Shown: positions 16,939 to 25,676 of the stretch, one piece after another
Numbering within the stretch: position 1 is the first letter of the stretch
Layout of the letters: each line of letters opens with the position of its first letter
Origin: Caryophanales bacterium
GTDB lineage: Bacteria > Bacillota > Bacilli > Exiguobacteriales > Exiguobacteriaceae
Direction of reading: 5' to 3'
DNA length: 51,434 bases
Assembly: GCA_902362975.1 (NCBI GenBank)
Contig: CABIYO010000018.1
Coordinates: 1 to 51,434, forward strand
Made by a program: the position numbers and the translations under genes
The notes under the pieces: model-generated
The model's input: only the letters and a program-made list of their open reading frames with translations
Told to the model about the DNA's origin: nothing
Database searches by the model: none

Positions 16939-17403
16939 ATGAAACGCTTCTGTCTGTTGCTCGTACTCGTCATCTCACTGGCAGGATGTATGAACCCGGA
17001 ACCGGACGCCTTTGAATACAAAGGGGCGAAAGTCGGGGACAATGCGGCCGTCGTCGGCATTGCCGGAAGTTTGCCGCTACATGAATGCTATCGATCGGTC
17101 GAGCTGCAGACAAAGAAGCGTCCTTATGGGTTGACCATCCGTTACGAAGACCCGGGAATGGAACGAGCGGAACAAGATCATCTGGCGATTCGGAATGCGG
17201 CTGCCTATTTCACCCTCATCCCGAACGCCGAGATCGTCCGTTTTGCTTTCCCGAACCGGACCTATGCCTTCTCTCGACCTGAGATGGAAGCATGGTTCGG
17301 GACAGATTTCTCAAATATTCGTCATGAAAAAGAATTGCAACAACTTATGAATCAGAAGCTTGAAAAACTGGATTCGAAAGATTCCTATTTTAGGCGAGTA
17401 TGA
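16939..17403 (+). CDS. DUF4825-like lipoprotein
   Basis: 154 residues with a lipoprotein signal: positively charged start, hydrophobic LLLVLVISL and lipobox LAGC, so lipidation at Cys17. The mature part contains YKGAKVGDNAAVVGIAGSLP and ELQTKKRPYGLTIRYED, matching the pattern of the DUF4825 family, of unknown function. It is the last gene of the GntR-ABC operon, 12 bases after the permease, and could be an outer-surface partner of the transporter or an envelope-stress component. Confidence 0.82.
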   Translation: MKRFCLLLVLVISLAGCMNPEPDAFEYKGAKVGDNAAVVGIAGSLPLHECYRSVELQTKKRPYGLTIRYEDPGMERAEQDHLAIRNAAAYFTLIPNAEIVRFAFPNRTYAFSRPEMEAWFGTDFSNIRHEKELQQLMNQKLEKLDSKDSYFRRV

Positions 17404-17404
17404 C

Positions 17405-17437
17405 AGCGATTGGATGACAACTCCAATCGCTTTTTTT
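17405..17437 (+). terminator. Rho-independent terminator
   Basis: AGCGATTGGA, 7-base loop, TCCAATCGCT and seven T residues directly after the lipoprotein stop; a perfect 10-base stem. Confidence 0.93.
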
Positions 17438-17471
17438 GATATTTTCTGAAAATTATCGGGTAAAGGGTAGA

Positions 17472-17524
17472 TGAAAGCGTTTTCTTAGCATTATAATAGA
17501 GTCAATTGAATGAGTATTCATTTC
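17472..17524 (+). promoter_or_regulatory. lcfA promoter with cre site and FadR operator
   Basis: TGAAAGCGTTTTCT (17472-17485) matches the CcpA cre consensus except for the last base and lies just upstream of the -10 TATAAT (17492-17497); the -35 is weak. TGAATGAGTATTCATT (from 17507) matches the Bacillus FadR operator TGAATGA-n4-TCATTCA with few mismatches and covers the start of transcription. This fits known FadR and CcpA repression of fatty-acid degradation genes. Confidence 0.8.
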
Positions 17525-17539
17525 CAAGGGGGAAGAGTG

Positions 17540-19213
17540 ATGAACAAACCGTGGTTACAAGATTATCCAGAAGGAATGCCCCAGTCAATTGATTATGAGG
17601 TAAAGCCGCTATATGAGGCGTTGTCTCGCGCAGCAAAGGATTATCCGAATCGTACGGCCATCTCCTTTATCGGAAAGGAGTGGACATTCGCGGAAATCGA
17701 TGATGCCGCACGTCGACTCGGAACGATGCTTCAAGCGAAAGGGCTTGAAAAAGGCGACCGCGTCAGCCTCATGCTTCCGAACTGTCCTCAATACGTCATC
17801 TCGTTCTATGCCGTGCTCTATGCAGGTGGGACGGTCGTCCAGACGAATCCGCTCTATACGGAACGTGAGCTAGAAAACCTCGTCACGGACGCAGGTGTCA
17901 AAATTGTCATCACCCTCGACCTGTTATATCCGAAGACGCTTCGTGTCAGTGAGAAGACGGAGATTCAAACCGTGATCACGACGAGTATCGCTGATTACTT
18001 ACCATTCCCGAAAAACAAACTGTATCCAATCAAAGTGAAACGTGAGAACAATATCGTCATCGATACGACCGGGTCGACATCGTTCAAAGATTATAAGGAC
18101 TTCAATCCTATCACGCCGCTCGACATCGATCCAAAAGAAGATGTCGCCGTTCTTCAATATACAGGGGGGACAACGGGACTTCCGAAAGGTGTCATGTTGA
18201 CCCATTTCAACTTGACGGCGAACGCGGATCAAATCACGAACTTTTTCTATAAGTACAGTCGCGGGGACGAGAAACGCGTCTTGTGTGTCGTGCCGTTCTT
18301 CCACGTCTACGGGATGTCGTGCTGTCTGAACTTTGGGGTCACGAACGGCTATGAGCTCGTCCTCGTGCCACGTTTTGAAGTGATGGATGTCTTGAAGACG
18401 ATTCAGAAGAAAAAGCCACACTTCTTCCCGGGCGCACCGACGATGTATGTCGGGATCTTGAACGACCCGAAACTGAAGAAGTATGATTTGTCTTCGATTG
18501 AGGGGTGTATCTCGGGTTCGGCACCACTTCCGATCGAAGTGCAAGAGGAATTTGAGAAGATCACAGGAGGTCGCATCGTCGAAGGATACGGTTTGTCTGA
18601 GACGTCACCGGTCACGCATGCGAACTTCTTATGGGATAAGCGAATCGTCGGCTCGATCGGTGCCCCGTTATCGGACACTTCTGCTAAAATAGTAAAAGCA
18701 GACGGAGAGACCGAGGCGGACATCGGAGAAATCGGGGAAATCATGCTGAGCGGTCCGCAAGTCATGAAAGGTTACTGGCAGAAGCCGGAGGAGACGGCAG
18801 CCGTCTTGAAAGATGGGTGGCTTGCGACCGGCGACCTCGGCTACATGGGCGAGGACGGGTTCTTCTATATTGTCGACCGGAAGAAGGACATGATCATCGC
18901 AGGTGGCTTCAATGTGTATCCGCGTGAAATCGAAGAAGTGCTCTACGAACATCCGGCCGTGAAGGAAGCGGTCTGTATCGGTGTTCCGGATCCGTATCGG
19001 GGTGAGACGGTCAAGGCATTCATCGTCCTTCGCGACGGCTCGAGCGTGACGGAAGAAGGACTCGACAAACATTGTCGTGAGAAGCTTGCGGCCTATAAAG
19101 TGCCGAAGTTGTATGAGTTCCGTGACGAGTTGCCGAAGACGTTCGTCGGTAAGATTTTACGCCGTGTCCTCGTCGACGAAGAGAAGGCGAAACAAGTGAA
19201 ACAAAGCAGTTGA
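17540..19213 (+). CDS. lcfA: Long-chain fatty acid-CoA ligase
   Basis: 557 residues. It activates long-chain fatty acids with ATP and CoA for beta-oxidation. Visible adenylate-forming motifs: QYTGGTTGLPKGVMLTH (P-loop, about residue 205), EGYGLSETSPV (about 346), LATGDLGYMGEDGFF (about 430), DRKKDMIIAGGFNVYPREIE (hinge and fatty-acid signature, about 450) and the catalytic lysine in GKILRR near the end. I chose the start MNKPWLQDYP, preceded by AAGGGGGAAGAGTG, over a Met 10 codons upstream inside the operator. First gene of the FadR regulon, with fadR following. Confidence 0.95.
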   Translation: MNKPWLQDYPEGMPQSIDYEVKPLYEALSRAAKDYPNRTAISFIGKEWTFAEIDDAARRLGTMLQAKGLEKGDRVSLMLPNCPQYVISFYAVLYAGGTVVQTNPLYTERELENLVTDAGVKIVITLDLLYPKTLRVSEKTEIQTVITTSIADYLPFPKNKLYPIKVKRENNIVIDTTGSTSFKDYKDFNPITPLDIDPKEDVAVLQYTGGTTGLPKGVMLTHFNLTANADQITNFFYKYSRGDEKRVLCVVPFFHVYGMSCCLNFGVTNGYELVLVPRFEVMDVLKTIQKKKPHFFPGAPTMYVGILNDPKLKKYDLSSIEGCISGSAPLPIEVQEEFEKITGGRIVEGYGLSETSPVTHANFLWDKRIVGSIGAPLSDTSAKIVKADGETEADIGEIGEIMLSGPQVMKGYWQKPEETAAVLKDGWLATGDLGYMGEDGFFYIVDRKKDMIIAGGFNVYPREIEEVLYEHPAVKEAVCIGVPDPYRGETVKAFIVLRDGSSVTEEGLDKHCREKLAAYKVPKLYEFRDELPKTFVGKILRRVLVDEEKAKQVKQSS

Positions 19214-19261
19214 CACCAAGCGTACGCATGATAGAATAATAAATGAATGAACCATCATTCA
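19210..19261 (+). promoter_or_regulatory. fadR promoter and FadR operator
   Basis: TTGACA (19210-19215), 16-base spacer, TAGAAT (19232-19237). TGAATGA-ACCA-TCATTCA (19244-19261) is a perfect FadR-type palindrome at the start of transcription, so FadR represses itself. The -35 overlaps the last codons of lcfA. Confidence 0.88.
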
Positions 19262-19293
19262 TTTCATCTGCAGCGGTAAGGAGCTTGGGATTA

Positions 19294-19872
19294 ATGACAA
19301 ATCATATTTCGAAAAGTGACCGAATCATTGATGCGGCGGTCAAAGTAATTGCCAATCATGGCTATCACGGTGCAAAGGTGACAGCCATCGCCAAAGAGGC
19401 GGGTGTCGCGGATGGTACAATCTATTTGTATTTCAAAAACAAGGAGCATCTCTTAATCGAATTGTTCCAAGCGAAGATGGGGCAGTTTATCGACTACTCG
19501 AAACAACAAATCGAGAATGAGACGACGGCCGGGAGTAAGTTGTATCATTTGATCGAATCGCATTTAAAGCAACTGTCGGCCGATTACGACCTCGCCGTCG
19601 TGACACAAATCGAATTGCGACAGTCGAACTTGGTACTTCGCCAAAAAATCGGAGAAGTACTCAAACCATATTTGAACTTAATTGATTCTGTCGTCAAACA
19701 CGGAATTGAGACAGGAGAGTTCGACAAGGATTTAGATTATCGACTCGCTCGTCAGATGATTTTTGGCACAATCGATGAGGTTGTGACGAGTTGGATGGCG
19801 AGCGGCTTCAAGTACGACTTGATGTCGACGCTTCCGAATGTGCACCATATGTTAAAAAAGGGGCTTACGTAA
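19294..19872 (+). CDS. fadR: TetR-family fatty acid degradation regulator FadR
   Basis: 192 residues. N-terminal TetR helix-turn-helix RIIDAAVKVIANHGY ... GVADGTIYLYFKNKEHLL (about 9-55), nearly identical in pattern to Bacillus FadR, then an all-helical ligand domain that would bind long-chain acyl-CoA and release DNA. The start MTNHISKSD has TAAGGAG 10 bases upstream; an earlier ATG at 19243 lies inside the operator and is rejected. Operators of its type stand before lcfA, itself and etfB. Confidence 0.93.
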   Translation: MTNHISKSDRIIDAAVKVIANHGYHGAKVTAIAKEAGVADGTIYLYFKNKEHLLIELFQAKMGQFIDYSKQQIENETTAGSKLYHLIESHLKQLSADYDLAVVTQIELRQSNLVLRQKIGEVLKPYLNLIDSVVKHGIETGEFDKDLDYRLARQMIFGTIDEVVTSWMASGFKYDLMSTLPNVHHMLKKGLT

Positions 19873-19900
19873 CGGTGAGCCCTATCACTAGCTCAAAAAA

Positions 19901-19918
19901 TGAATGATGATTCATGAA
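19901..19918 (+). promoter_or_regulatory. Degenerate FadR operator before etfB
   Basis: TGAATGATGATTCATGAA keeps the left half TGAATGA and TCAT of the right half; the last three bases differ from TCATTCA. It lies between fadR and etfB, 34 bases before the etfB start. Confidence 0.6.
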
Positions 19919-19951
19919 TGATGGGAAGAATTGACTAAAGGGGGATCAACC

Positions 19952-20725
19952 ATGAATATTTTTGTTTTGCTGAAACGTACGTTTGATACTGAGGAAGCGA
20001 TTCAGCTCGAGAATGGGGAAATTCAAGAAGACGGTGCTGAGTTCATCATCAACCCGTATGACGAATATGCGGTCGAAGAAGCGATTCAAAAACGTGACGC
20101 ACTCGGGGGAGAGGTCACGGTCGTCACGGTAGGACCAGAAGACGCGGATAAAGAATTGCGTACAGCGCTTGCTATGGGAGCGGACAAAGCCGTTCGTATC
20201 TCAATCGAAGACGATGTCGAGGATGCGGACCATGTCACGATTTCAAAAGTGCTCGCCACATACTTGAAAGAACAAGACGCAGACCTCATCTTCGCAGGAA
20301 ACGTAGCAATCGATGGTGGTAGCGGACAAGTCGCACCACGTGTCGCAGAACTTCTCGACATGAACTACGTGACGACGATCACAGCTCTTGAAATCGATGG
20401 CACGACGGCTACGGTCACACGTGACGTCGAAGGAGACACGGAAGTCATCGAAGTCGCACTCCCACTTCTCGTAACGGCACAACAAGGGTTGAACGAGCCG
20501 CGTTATCCGAGTTTGCCAGGAATCATGAAGGCGAAGAAGAAACCGCTCGAAGAACTCGAACTCACGGACATCGACCTCGATGAAGATGAAATCGAAGCGA
20601 AAATCGAGACGATTGAACGATTCTTGCCAGAAGAGAAGAAAGCAGGTCGCATCCTTGAAGGCGATATGTCGACACAAGTGAGCGAGCTCGTACAACTTCT
20701 TCGCACGGAAGCGAAAGTCATTTAA
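19952..20725 (+). CDS. etfB: Electron transfer flavoprotein beta subunit
   Basis: 257 residues. It binds AMP and pairs with EtfA to carry electrons from acyl-CoA dehydrogenases to the quinone pool. NIFVLLKRTFDTEEA at the start, VTVGPEDADKELRTALAMGADKAVRI near residue 60, FAGNVAIDGGSGQVAPRVAELL near residue 110 and the beta-subunit signature VEVALPLLVTAQQGLNEPRYPSL near residue 170 are visible. The start chosen has AAGGGGG upstream. In Bacillus fadB separates fadR from etfB; here it is absent. Confidence 0.95.
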   Translation: MNIFVLLKRTFDTEEAIQLENGEIQEDGAEFIINPYDEYAVEEAIQKRDALGGEVTVVTVGPEDADKELRTALAMGADKAVRISIEDDVEDADHVTISKVLATYLKEQDADLIFAGNVAIDGGSGQVAPRVAELLDMNYVTTITALEIDGTTATVTRDVEGDTEVIEVALPLLVTAQQGLNEPRYPSLPGIMKAKKKPLEELELTDIDLDEDEIEAKIETIERFLPEEKKAGRILEGDMSTQVSELVQLLRTEAKVI

Positions 20726-20739
20726 GGGGGAGATTATAG

Positions 20740-21705
20740 ATGAAAGCTTTAGTACTCGCAGAAGCGCGTGAAGGCGCGTTACGTAACGTATCATTCGAAG
20801 CCATCGCTGCGGCGAAGCAATTGACAGACAATGTGACGGCAGTCGTGATTGGGGATCACGTGCAATCACTCGCACAAGAACTCGGGGAGTATGGCGCAAG
20901 CCGTGTCCTCGTCGTCGAAGATGATCGCCTCAAACACTATACGCCAGACGGCTACGGACAAGTGCTCCGTCAGTTAATCGAGCAAGAAAATCCGGAAATG
21001 ATCGTCCTCGGACACACGGCTCTCGGGAAAGACATCGCACCGAAACTTGCGGCACGTCTCGATGCCGGACTCATCAGTGATGTTGTCTCTATCGAAGGAT
21101 CAGGACGCGACGCAGAGTTCGTTCGCCCGATCTACTCAGGGAAGGCGTTCGAGAAAGTGAAGTTCAAAGATTCGGTCATGTTCTTCACAATCCGTCCAAA
21201 CAACATCGACGCACTCACACGTCAAGCGGGCGCGAGCGTCTCTGTTGAAACGCCGGCCGTCGAATTGAAAGACCTCGCGATGATCGTCAAAGAAGTCGTG
21301 CGTAAGGCGACAGGGAAAGTAGATTTGGCGGAAGCAAAAGTCATCGTCGCAGGGGGACGTGGTGTCAAGAGTGAAGACGGATTCAAACCGCTTGAAGAGT
21401 TGGCTGAGCTTCTCGGAGGGGCGGTCGGTGCTTCACGTGGAGCATGTGACGCCGACTACTGCGATTACGCACTTCAAATCGGACAGACGGGTAAAGTCGT
21501 CACGCCAGACCTCTACATCGCATGTGGGATCTCAGGAGCGATTCAACACTTGGCTGGGATGAGTAACGCGAAAGTCATCGTCGCCATCAACAAGGACCCA
21601 GAAGCAAACATCTTCAGCGTGGCAGACTATGGCATCGTCGGCGACTTGTTCGATGTCGTCCCGATGTTGACAGAAGAGTTCCGTAAGCACCTCGTCAATA
21701 GCTAA
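20740..21705 (+). CDS. etfA: Electron transfer flavoprotein alpha subunit
   Basis: 321 residues. It carries the FAD of the Etf heterodimer. An N-terminal EtfA/B-like domain precedes the C-terminal FAD domain (from about residue 200) with VAGGRGVKSEDGF, LGGAVGASRGACDADY, QIGQTGKVVTPDLYIACGIS and AINKDPEANIFSVADYGIVGD, the classical alpha signature. Ribosome site AAGGGGGAG; 14 bases after etfB, so the two are cotranslated in equal amounts. Confidence 0.95.
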   Translation: MKALVLAEAREGALRNVSFEAIAAAKQLTDNVTAVVIGDHVQSLAQELGEYGASRVLVVEDDRLKHYTPDGYGQVLRQLIEQENPEMIVLGHTALGKDIAPKLAARLDAGLISDVVSIEGSGRDAEFVRPIYSGKAFEKVKFKDSVMFFTIRPNNIDALTRQAGASVSVETPAVELKDLAMIVKEVVRKATGKVDLAEAKVIVAGGRGVKSEDGFKPLEELAELLGGAVGASRGACDADYCDYALQIGQTGKVVTPDLYIACGISGAIQHLAGMSNAKVIVAINKDPEANIFSVADYGIVGDLFDVVPMLTEEFRKHLVNS

Positions 21706-21740
21706 TAAGCAAAACATTTTGGGGTTATTACCCTCCGTGG

Positions 21741-21789
21741 TATAATTTGAACATGAAATGCATGAGAGCTCTTTTATCAGGACTCTCTC
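21741..21789 (+). promoter_or_regulatory. trxA promoter -10 and leader hairpin
   Basis: TATAAT at 21741-21746 with a poor -35. In the leader ATGAGAG (21762-21768) pairs with CTCTCAT (21783-21789), just before the GGGGAGG ribosome site; it could stabilise the transcript. Confidence 0.5.
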
Positions 21790-21813
21790 ATCCTATTGGG
21801 GAGGTTTTTACAA

Positions 21814-22128
21814 ATGGCTATTAAACACGCAACGACTCAATCGTTTGAACAAGATGTAAAAGAGGGCGTCGTCCTCGTAGATTTCTGGGCAACTTGGTGT
21901 GGACCATGTCGCATGATCGCGCCAGTTCTCGAAGAACTCGATCAAGAGATGGGTGACCAAGTCCAAATCGTGAAAGTCGACGTCGACGAAAACCCTGAAG
22001 TCGCAGGTGCTTTCCAAATCCAAAGTATCCCGACACTCATGATGTTCAAAGATGGCGAGCCTGTTTCGAAAACAATGGGCTTCCAACCAAAAGAAGCATT
22101 GAAAGAGTTTATCGCGACAGCACAATAA
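21814..22128 (+). CDS. trxA: Thioredoxin
   Basis: 104 residues, the standard length. The redox-active WCGPC has cysteines at positions 29 and 32, the cis-proline follows in [12 protein letters not shown], and the fold begins [14 protein letters not shown]. It reduces protein disulfides using thioredoxin reductase. The start MAIKHA has GGGGAGG upstream; an in-frame ATG six codons earlier lies in the ribosome-site region. Position after etfA is conserved in Bacillus. Confidence 0.97.
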   Translation: MAIKHATTQSFEQDVKEGVVLVDFWATWCGPCRMIAPVLEELDQEMGDQVQIVKVDVDENPEVAGAFQIQSIPTLMMFKDGEPVSKTMGFQPKEALKEFIATAQ

Positions 22129-22134
22129 TTGCGT

Positions 22135-22163
22135 AGCAGCCGATTGAAATCGGCTGCTTTTTT
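22135..22163 (+). terminator. Rho-independent terminator of trxA
   Basis: AGCAGCCGAT, short loop, ATCGGCTGCT and a T run; perfect 10-base stem 7 bases after the stop. Confidence 0.95.
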
Positions 22164-22310
22164 GTTTTGCGGAACAGAAAAGAAGGAAAAGGACAGGCAA
22201 GTAGGGAATAAATTGAGTTATTACACGCACCCTCAATCCGGTCATATGCCGATACATAACGTCTGATTTCAAATTTTTTTGAAGAAATTTCAACGACTTT
22301 CTTCATATTT

Positions 22311-22332
22311 AATAGATTCGGAATAGATTCGG
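22311..22332 (+). repeat. 11-base perfect tandem repeat in the mrp leader region
   Basis: AATAGATTCGG occurs twice in direct succession. The surrounding 320-base gap (22164-22484) otherwise holds no gene: a -10-like TATACT lies at 22397-22402 and the strong ribosome site AAGGAGG at 22471-22477, so transcription of mrpA probably starts near 22410. Confidence 0.6.
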
Positions 22333-22484
22333 AATTTTGACGGGGGAGCGCTTGAACTGGAAGCTTTTATCATGGAAACAGACTGAAAATTTACGCTATA
22401 CTCATGAGGAAGACATGATGGAGTCAAGTGACCTTACTTTATGGCTCAATCTATTGTACGACTCTGTTCAAAGGAGGAATTTTC

Positions 22485-24926
22485 TTGTCGCTGTTACATT
22501 TAGCTATTTTGTTGCCGCTTCTTGCGGCACCATTCATCCCGCTTTTGTTTCGCGGAATGAAACAAATTCATACAGGCTGGTTCGTCTTGATCGTTCCGGT
22601 CGTGCTCGTCACCTACTTCGTCGGATTCATTCCGATCACGAGTACAGGGGACGTCGTGACAGAGACGATTGCGTGGATGCCGTCCCTCGGAATCAACTTC
22701 ACGGCATACGTCGATGGACTCAGTCTCTTGTTCGCGCTTCTCATTACGGGAATCGGCGCACTGGTCGTCCTCTATTCGATTTACTATTTGAATAAGGACA
22801 AAGAGTCGCTCGGGCATTTTTACGTGTATCTCTTGATGTTCATGAGTGCGATGCTCGGGCTCGTTCTCTCGGATAACATGATTGTCATGTATATGTTCTG
22901 GGAGCTCACATCCATTTCATCATTCCTGTTGATCGGATACTGGTATGAGAAAGAACGTTCACGCTATGGTGCACAGAAGTCGATGCTTCTCACCGTGTTC
23001 GGTGGATTGTCGATGCTCGGAGGGGTCGTCTTACTTGAGTCGATGGTCGGTTCGTACAGCATTCGCGATATGGTCGCGAACTCGGGCGTCATTGCCGAGA
23101 GTCCATTTTTCCTCGTTGCGATGATTCTCATCTTGCTCGGGGCGTTCACGAAGTCAGCGCAGTTCCCGTTCCACATCTGGTTGCCTGACGCGATGGAAGC
23201 ACCGACTCCGGTTAGTGCATATCTCCACTCGGCGACCATGGTCAAGGCAGGCCTCTACCTCGTGGCCCGCATGAGCCCAGTCTTCCAAGAATCATCCGTC
23301 TGGCTATGGACGATTGCCGGAGTCGGGATGTTCACGATGTTCTGGGGTTCATTCAACGCCGTGAAGCAGACCGACCTAAAGGGAATCTTAGCATTCTCGA
23401 CTGTCAGTCAGCTCGGGTTAATCATGTCACTTCTTGGTCTCGGGGCGGCAGCGCTCCACTATGACAGCATGGATGACAATATTTTTATGATCGCGACGAT
23501 TGCGGCAATCTTCCATTTGATCAACCATGCGACGTTCAAAGGATCGCTCTTCATGATGGTCGGGATTGTCGACCATGAGACGGGCACACGTGATATTCGA
23601 AAACTCGGCGGTCTGATGACCGTCATGCCAATTTCATTCACGGTCGCCGTCATCGGTTCGTTATCGATGGCCGGTCTTCCGCCATTCAACGGATTCTTGA
23701 GTAAAGAGATGTTCTTGAAGGCGACGACGAAAGTCTTTTCGGCCGACTTCTTTGCGCTCGATACGATTGGAATCTTACTTCCAGTCATCGCGTTCGTCGG
23801 AAGTGTATTCACGTTCATCTACAGCATCATGCTGTTCACGCGGACGTTCATGGGCAAGGCAAAGTTCGATCAATTGCCGAAACAACCGCATGAGGCGCCG
23901 ATCGGCATGTTAATCCCACCGGTCGTCCTTGCGCTTCTTGTCGTCGGTCTCGGGTTCTTCCCGAACGTCTTGTCGAACTCGCTCATCAAACCAGCCGTCG
24001 AGTCAATCTATCCGACACTCGTCGCACAAGGGCAAGAAGTCGATGTTCACATCTACTTCTGGCACGGTTTGACTCCTGAATTATATATGACCATCGGGAT
24101 TGTCCTTCTCGGGTCATTGCTGTTCTGGCAAATGGGGAAATGGATGGGTATCTACAACCGCATCCCACATCGGTTGACGCTCAATGGGATGTATGACGGT
24201 ACACTCGTCTGGTCGAACAAGGCGGCTTATCGCTTTAAAGACAACTACATGACTGGGTTCATCCGGTCATACTTGATCTATATTTTCGTCTTCCTCTCAG
24301 GTATGATGCTCTTCAGCATCTGGTGGTTCGACATGTACCGGTTCTCGTTTGAGAATCTGGCTGAGATTGCACCGTATGAATATGTGCTTGGAGCTGTCGT
24401 CATGCTAGCGGCGCTCGCAATTCTCTTCATGAAGTCGCGTCTCCCGTCCATCATCCTACTTGGGGTCGTTGGATACGGCGTGTCACTGTTCTTCGTCTTC
24501 TTCGGTGCACCGGACTTGGCGCTCACGCAGCTTGTCATCGAGACGGTCTCAGTCGCTTTGTTCTTGCTTGTCTTCTATCACATGCCGGACATCAGCAAGA
24601 AGGAAGTTCGGATGCGTTTCAAAGTCGGGAATGCCATCGTGGCTGTTCTCGTCGGGACGACCGTGACGCTTCTCAGCTTCATGGCGCTCACAAACAAATC
24701 GCTCACTTCAATCTCGGAGTATTACAAAGAGAACGTGTATGAGCTTGCAGCAGGTAAAAACATGGTTAACGTCGTTCTCGTCGACTTCCGTGGATTTGAT
24801 ACCTTGTTTGAAATCGTCGTTCTCGGGATTGCAGCTTTCGGGATCTACACGATGATTAAATTTAGAACAACACGACGTACGAAAGGAGAAGGGGAACATG
24901 AAGCAAAACAGCAGACGCGTCAATGA
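22485..24926 (+). CDS. mrpA: Mrp Na+/H+ antiporter subunit A
   Basis: About 813 residues and some 20 membrane helices. The N-terminal two thirds resemble NADH dehydrogenase subunit 5 (ELTSISSFLLIGYWYE, FPFHIWLPDAMEAPTPVSA, a proton-path lysine and histidines); the last third is the MrpA-specific MbhD/E-type domain. I chose TTG at 22485, 7 bases after AAGGAGG, because the protein then begins SLLHLAILLPLLAAP as in Bacillus MrpA; the upstream ATG adds an unlikely leader. It forms the hetero-oligomeric antiporter with MrpB-G that exports Na+ in exchange for protons, important at high pH and salt. Confidence 0.93.
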   Translation: MSLLHLAILLPLLAAPFIPLLFRGMKQIHTGWFVLIVPVVLVTYFVGFIPITSTGDVVTETIAWMPSLGINFTAYVDGLSLLFALLITGIGALVVLYSIYYLNKDKESLGHFYVYLLMFMSAMLGLVLSDNMIVMYMFWELTSISSFLLIGYWYEKERSRYGAQKSMLLTVFGGLSMLGGVVLLESMVGSYSIRDMVANSGVIAESPFFLVAMILILLGAFTKSAQFPFHIWLPDAMEAPTPVSAYLHSATMVKAGLYLVARMSPVFQESSVWLWTIAGVGMFTMFWGSFNAVKQTDLKGILAFSTVSQLGLIMSLLGLGAAALHYDSMDDNIFMIATIAAIFHLINHATFKGSLFMMVGIVDHETGTRDIRKLGGLMTVMPISFTVAVIGSLSMAGLPPFNGFLSKEMFLKATTKVFSADFFALDTIGILLPVIAFVGSVFTFIYSIMLFTRTFMGKAKFDQLPKQPHEAPIGMLIPPVVLALLVVGLGFFPNVLSNSLIKPAVESIYPTLVAQGQEVDVHIYFWHGLTPELYMTIGIVLLGSLLFWQMGKWMGIYNRIPHRLTLNGMYDGTLVWSNKAAYRFKDNYMTGFIRSYLIYIFVFLSGMMLFSIWWFDMYRFSFENLAEIAPYEYVLGAVVMLAALAILFMKSRLPSIILLGVVGYGVSLFFVFFGAPDLALTQLVIETVSVALFLLVFYHMPDISKKEVRMRFKVGNAIVAVLVGTTVTLLSFMALTNKSLTSISEYYKENVYELAAGKNMVNVVLVDFRGFDTLFEIVVLGIAAFGIYTMIKFRTTRRTKGEGEHEAKQQTRQ

Positions 24927-25335
24927 TGTCATTTTGCAGACGGCCGCGATGATCATTTTCTTCATCATTGTCATCTTCTCCATCAACTTGTTCTTTGCCG
25001 GTCACTATTCACCAGGTGGAGGATTCATCGGTGGATTGATGACATCTGCGGCACTCGTCTTGTTGCTACTCGCATTTGATTCGAAAACGCTCGCGAACGT
25101 GCTCCCGATTGACTACCGTCTCATGACGGCGACCGGATTACTGATTGCCCTTGCGACAGGTCTTCACTCGGTTTTCTTGGGTCGTCCGTTCTTGACGCAC
25201 GCATACGGGAAGTTTGACTTACCACTTCTCGGTGAACAGACCCTTCACACGGCGATTGCGTTCGACTTAGGGGTTTACCTCGTAGTCATCGGAATCACGT
25301 TGACGATTATACAAACGATTGGAGAGAGTGAATAA
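24898..25335 (+). CDS. mrpB: Mrp Na+/H+ antiporter subunit B
   Basis: 145 residues with four membrane helices. Conserved FAGHYSPGGGFIGGLMTSAALVL near residue 35 is the MrpB/MnhB signature. It overlaps mrpA by 29 bases and mrpC by one base (TAATG). Part of the seven-subunit antiporter in the cell membrane. Confidence 0.94.
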   Translation: MKQNSRRVNDVILQTAAMIIFFIIVIFSINLFFAGHYSPGGGFIGGLMTSAALVLLLLAFDSKTLANVLPIDYRLMTATGLLIALATGLHSVFLGRPFLTHAYGKFDLPLLGEQTLHTAIAFDLGVYLVVIGITLTIIQTIGESE

Positions 25336-25676
25336 TGGAAATCTTCGTTAGCATCATCATCGGTGTCTTGACGATGTGTGCCGTCTATCTTGTTCTCTCA
25401 AGAAGTTTGTTACGCATCATCATTGGCACTGCCTTGTTCAGTCACGCGGCACACCTTCTCGTCTTGACGACAGCAGGTTTGAAGACAGGGGCCGCCCCTG
25501 TCCTCGTCGACGGTGTGACAGAATTCACAGACCCGTTACCGCAAGCGCTCGTCTTGACAGCAATCGTTATCAGTTTCGGGGTGACGGCGTTCTTCCTCGT
25601 ACTTGCCTACCGCACGTACCAGGAGCTCAGCACGGACAATATGGAAGAAATGAAAGGAACGGAATCGTATGATTAA
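25335..25676 (+). CDS. mrpC: Mrp Na+/H+ antiporter subunit C
   Basis: 113 residues, three helices, a NuoK-like subunit. SLLRIIIGTALFSHAAHLLVLT near residue 25 and DPLPQALVLTAIVISFGVTA near residue 65 are the family motifs, the second with the conserved proline-glutamine pair. Coupled to mrpB (TAATG) and to mrpD (8-base overlap). Confidence 0.94.
   Translation: MEIFVSIIIGVLTMCAVYLVLSRSLLRIIIGTALFSHAAHLLVLTTAGLKTGAAPVLVDGVTEFTDPLPQALVLTAIVISFGVTAFFLVLAYRTYQELSTDNMEEMKGTESYD

Noticed and set aside
22337..22795. 152-codon ORF overlapping the mrpA start
   Set aside because: It runs out of frame into mrpA and becomes arginine-rich; the upstream part has no homology or ribosome site and mrpA explains the region.
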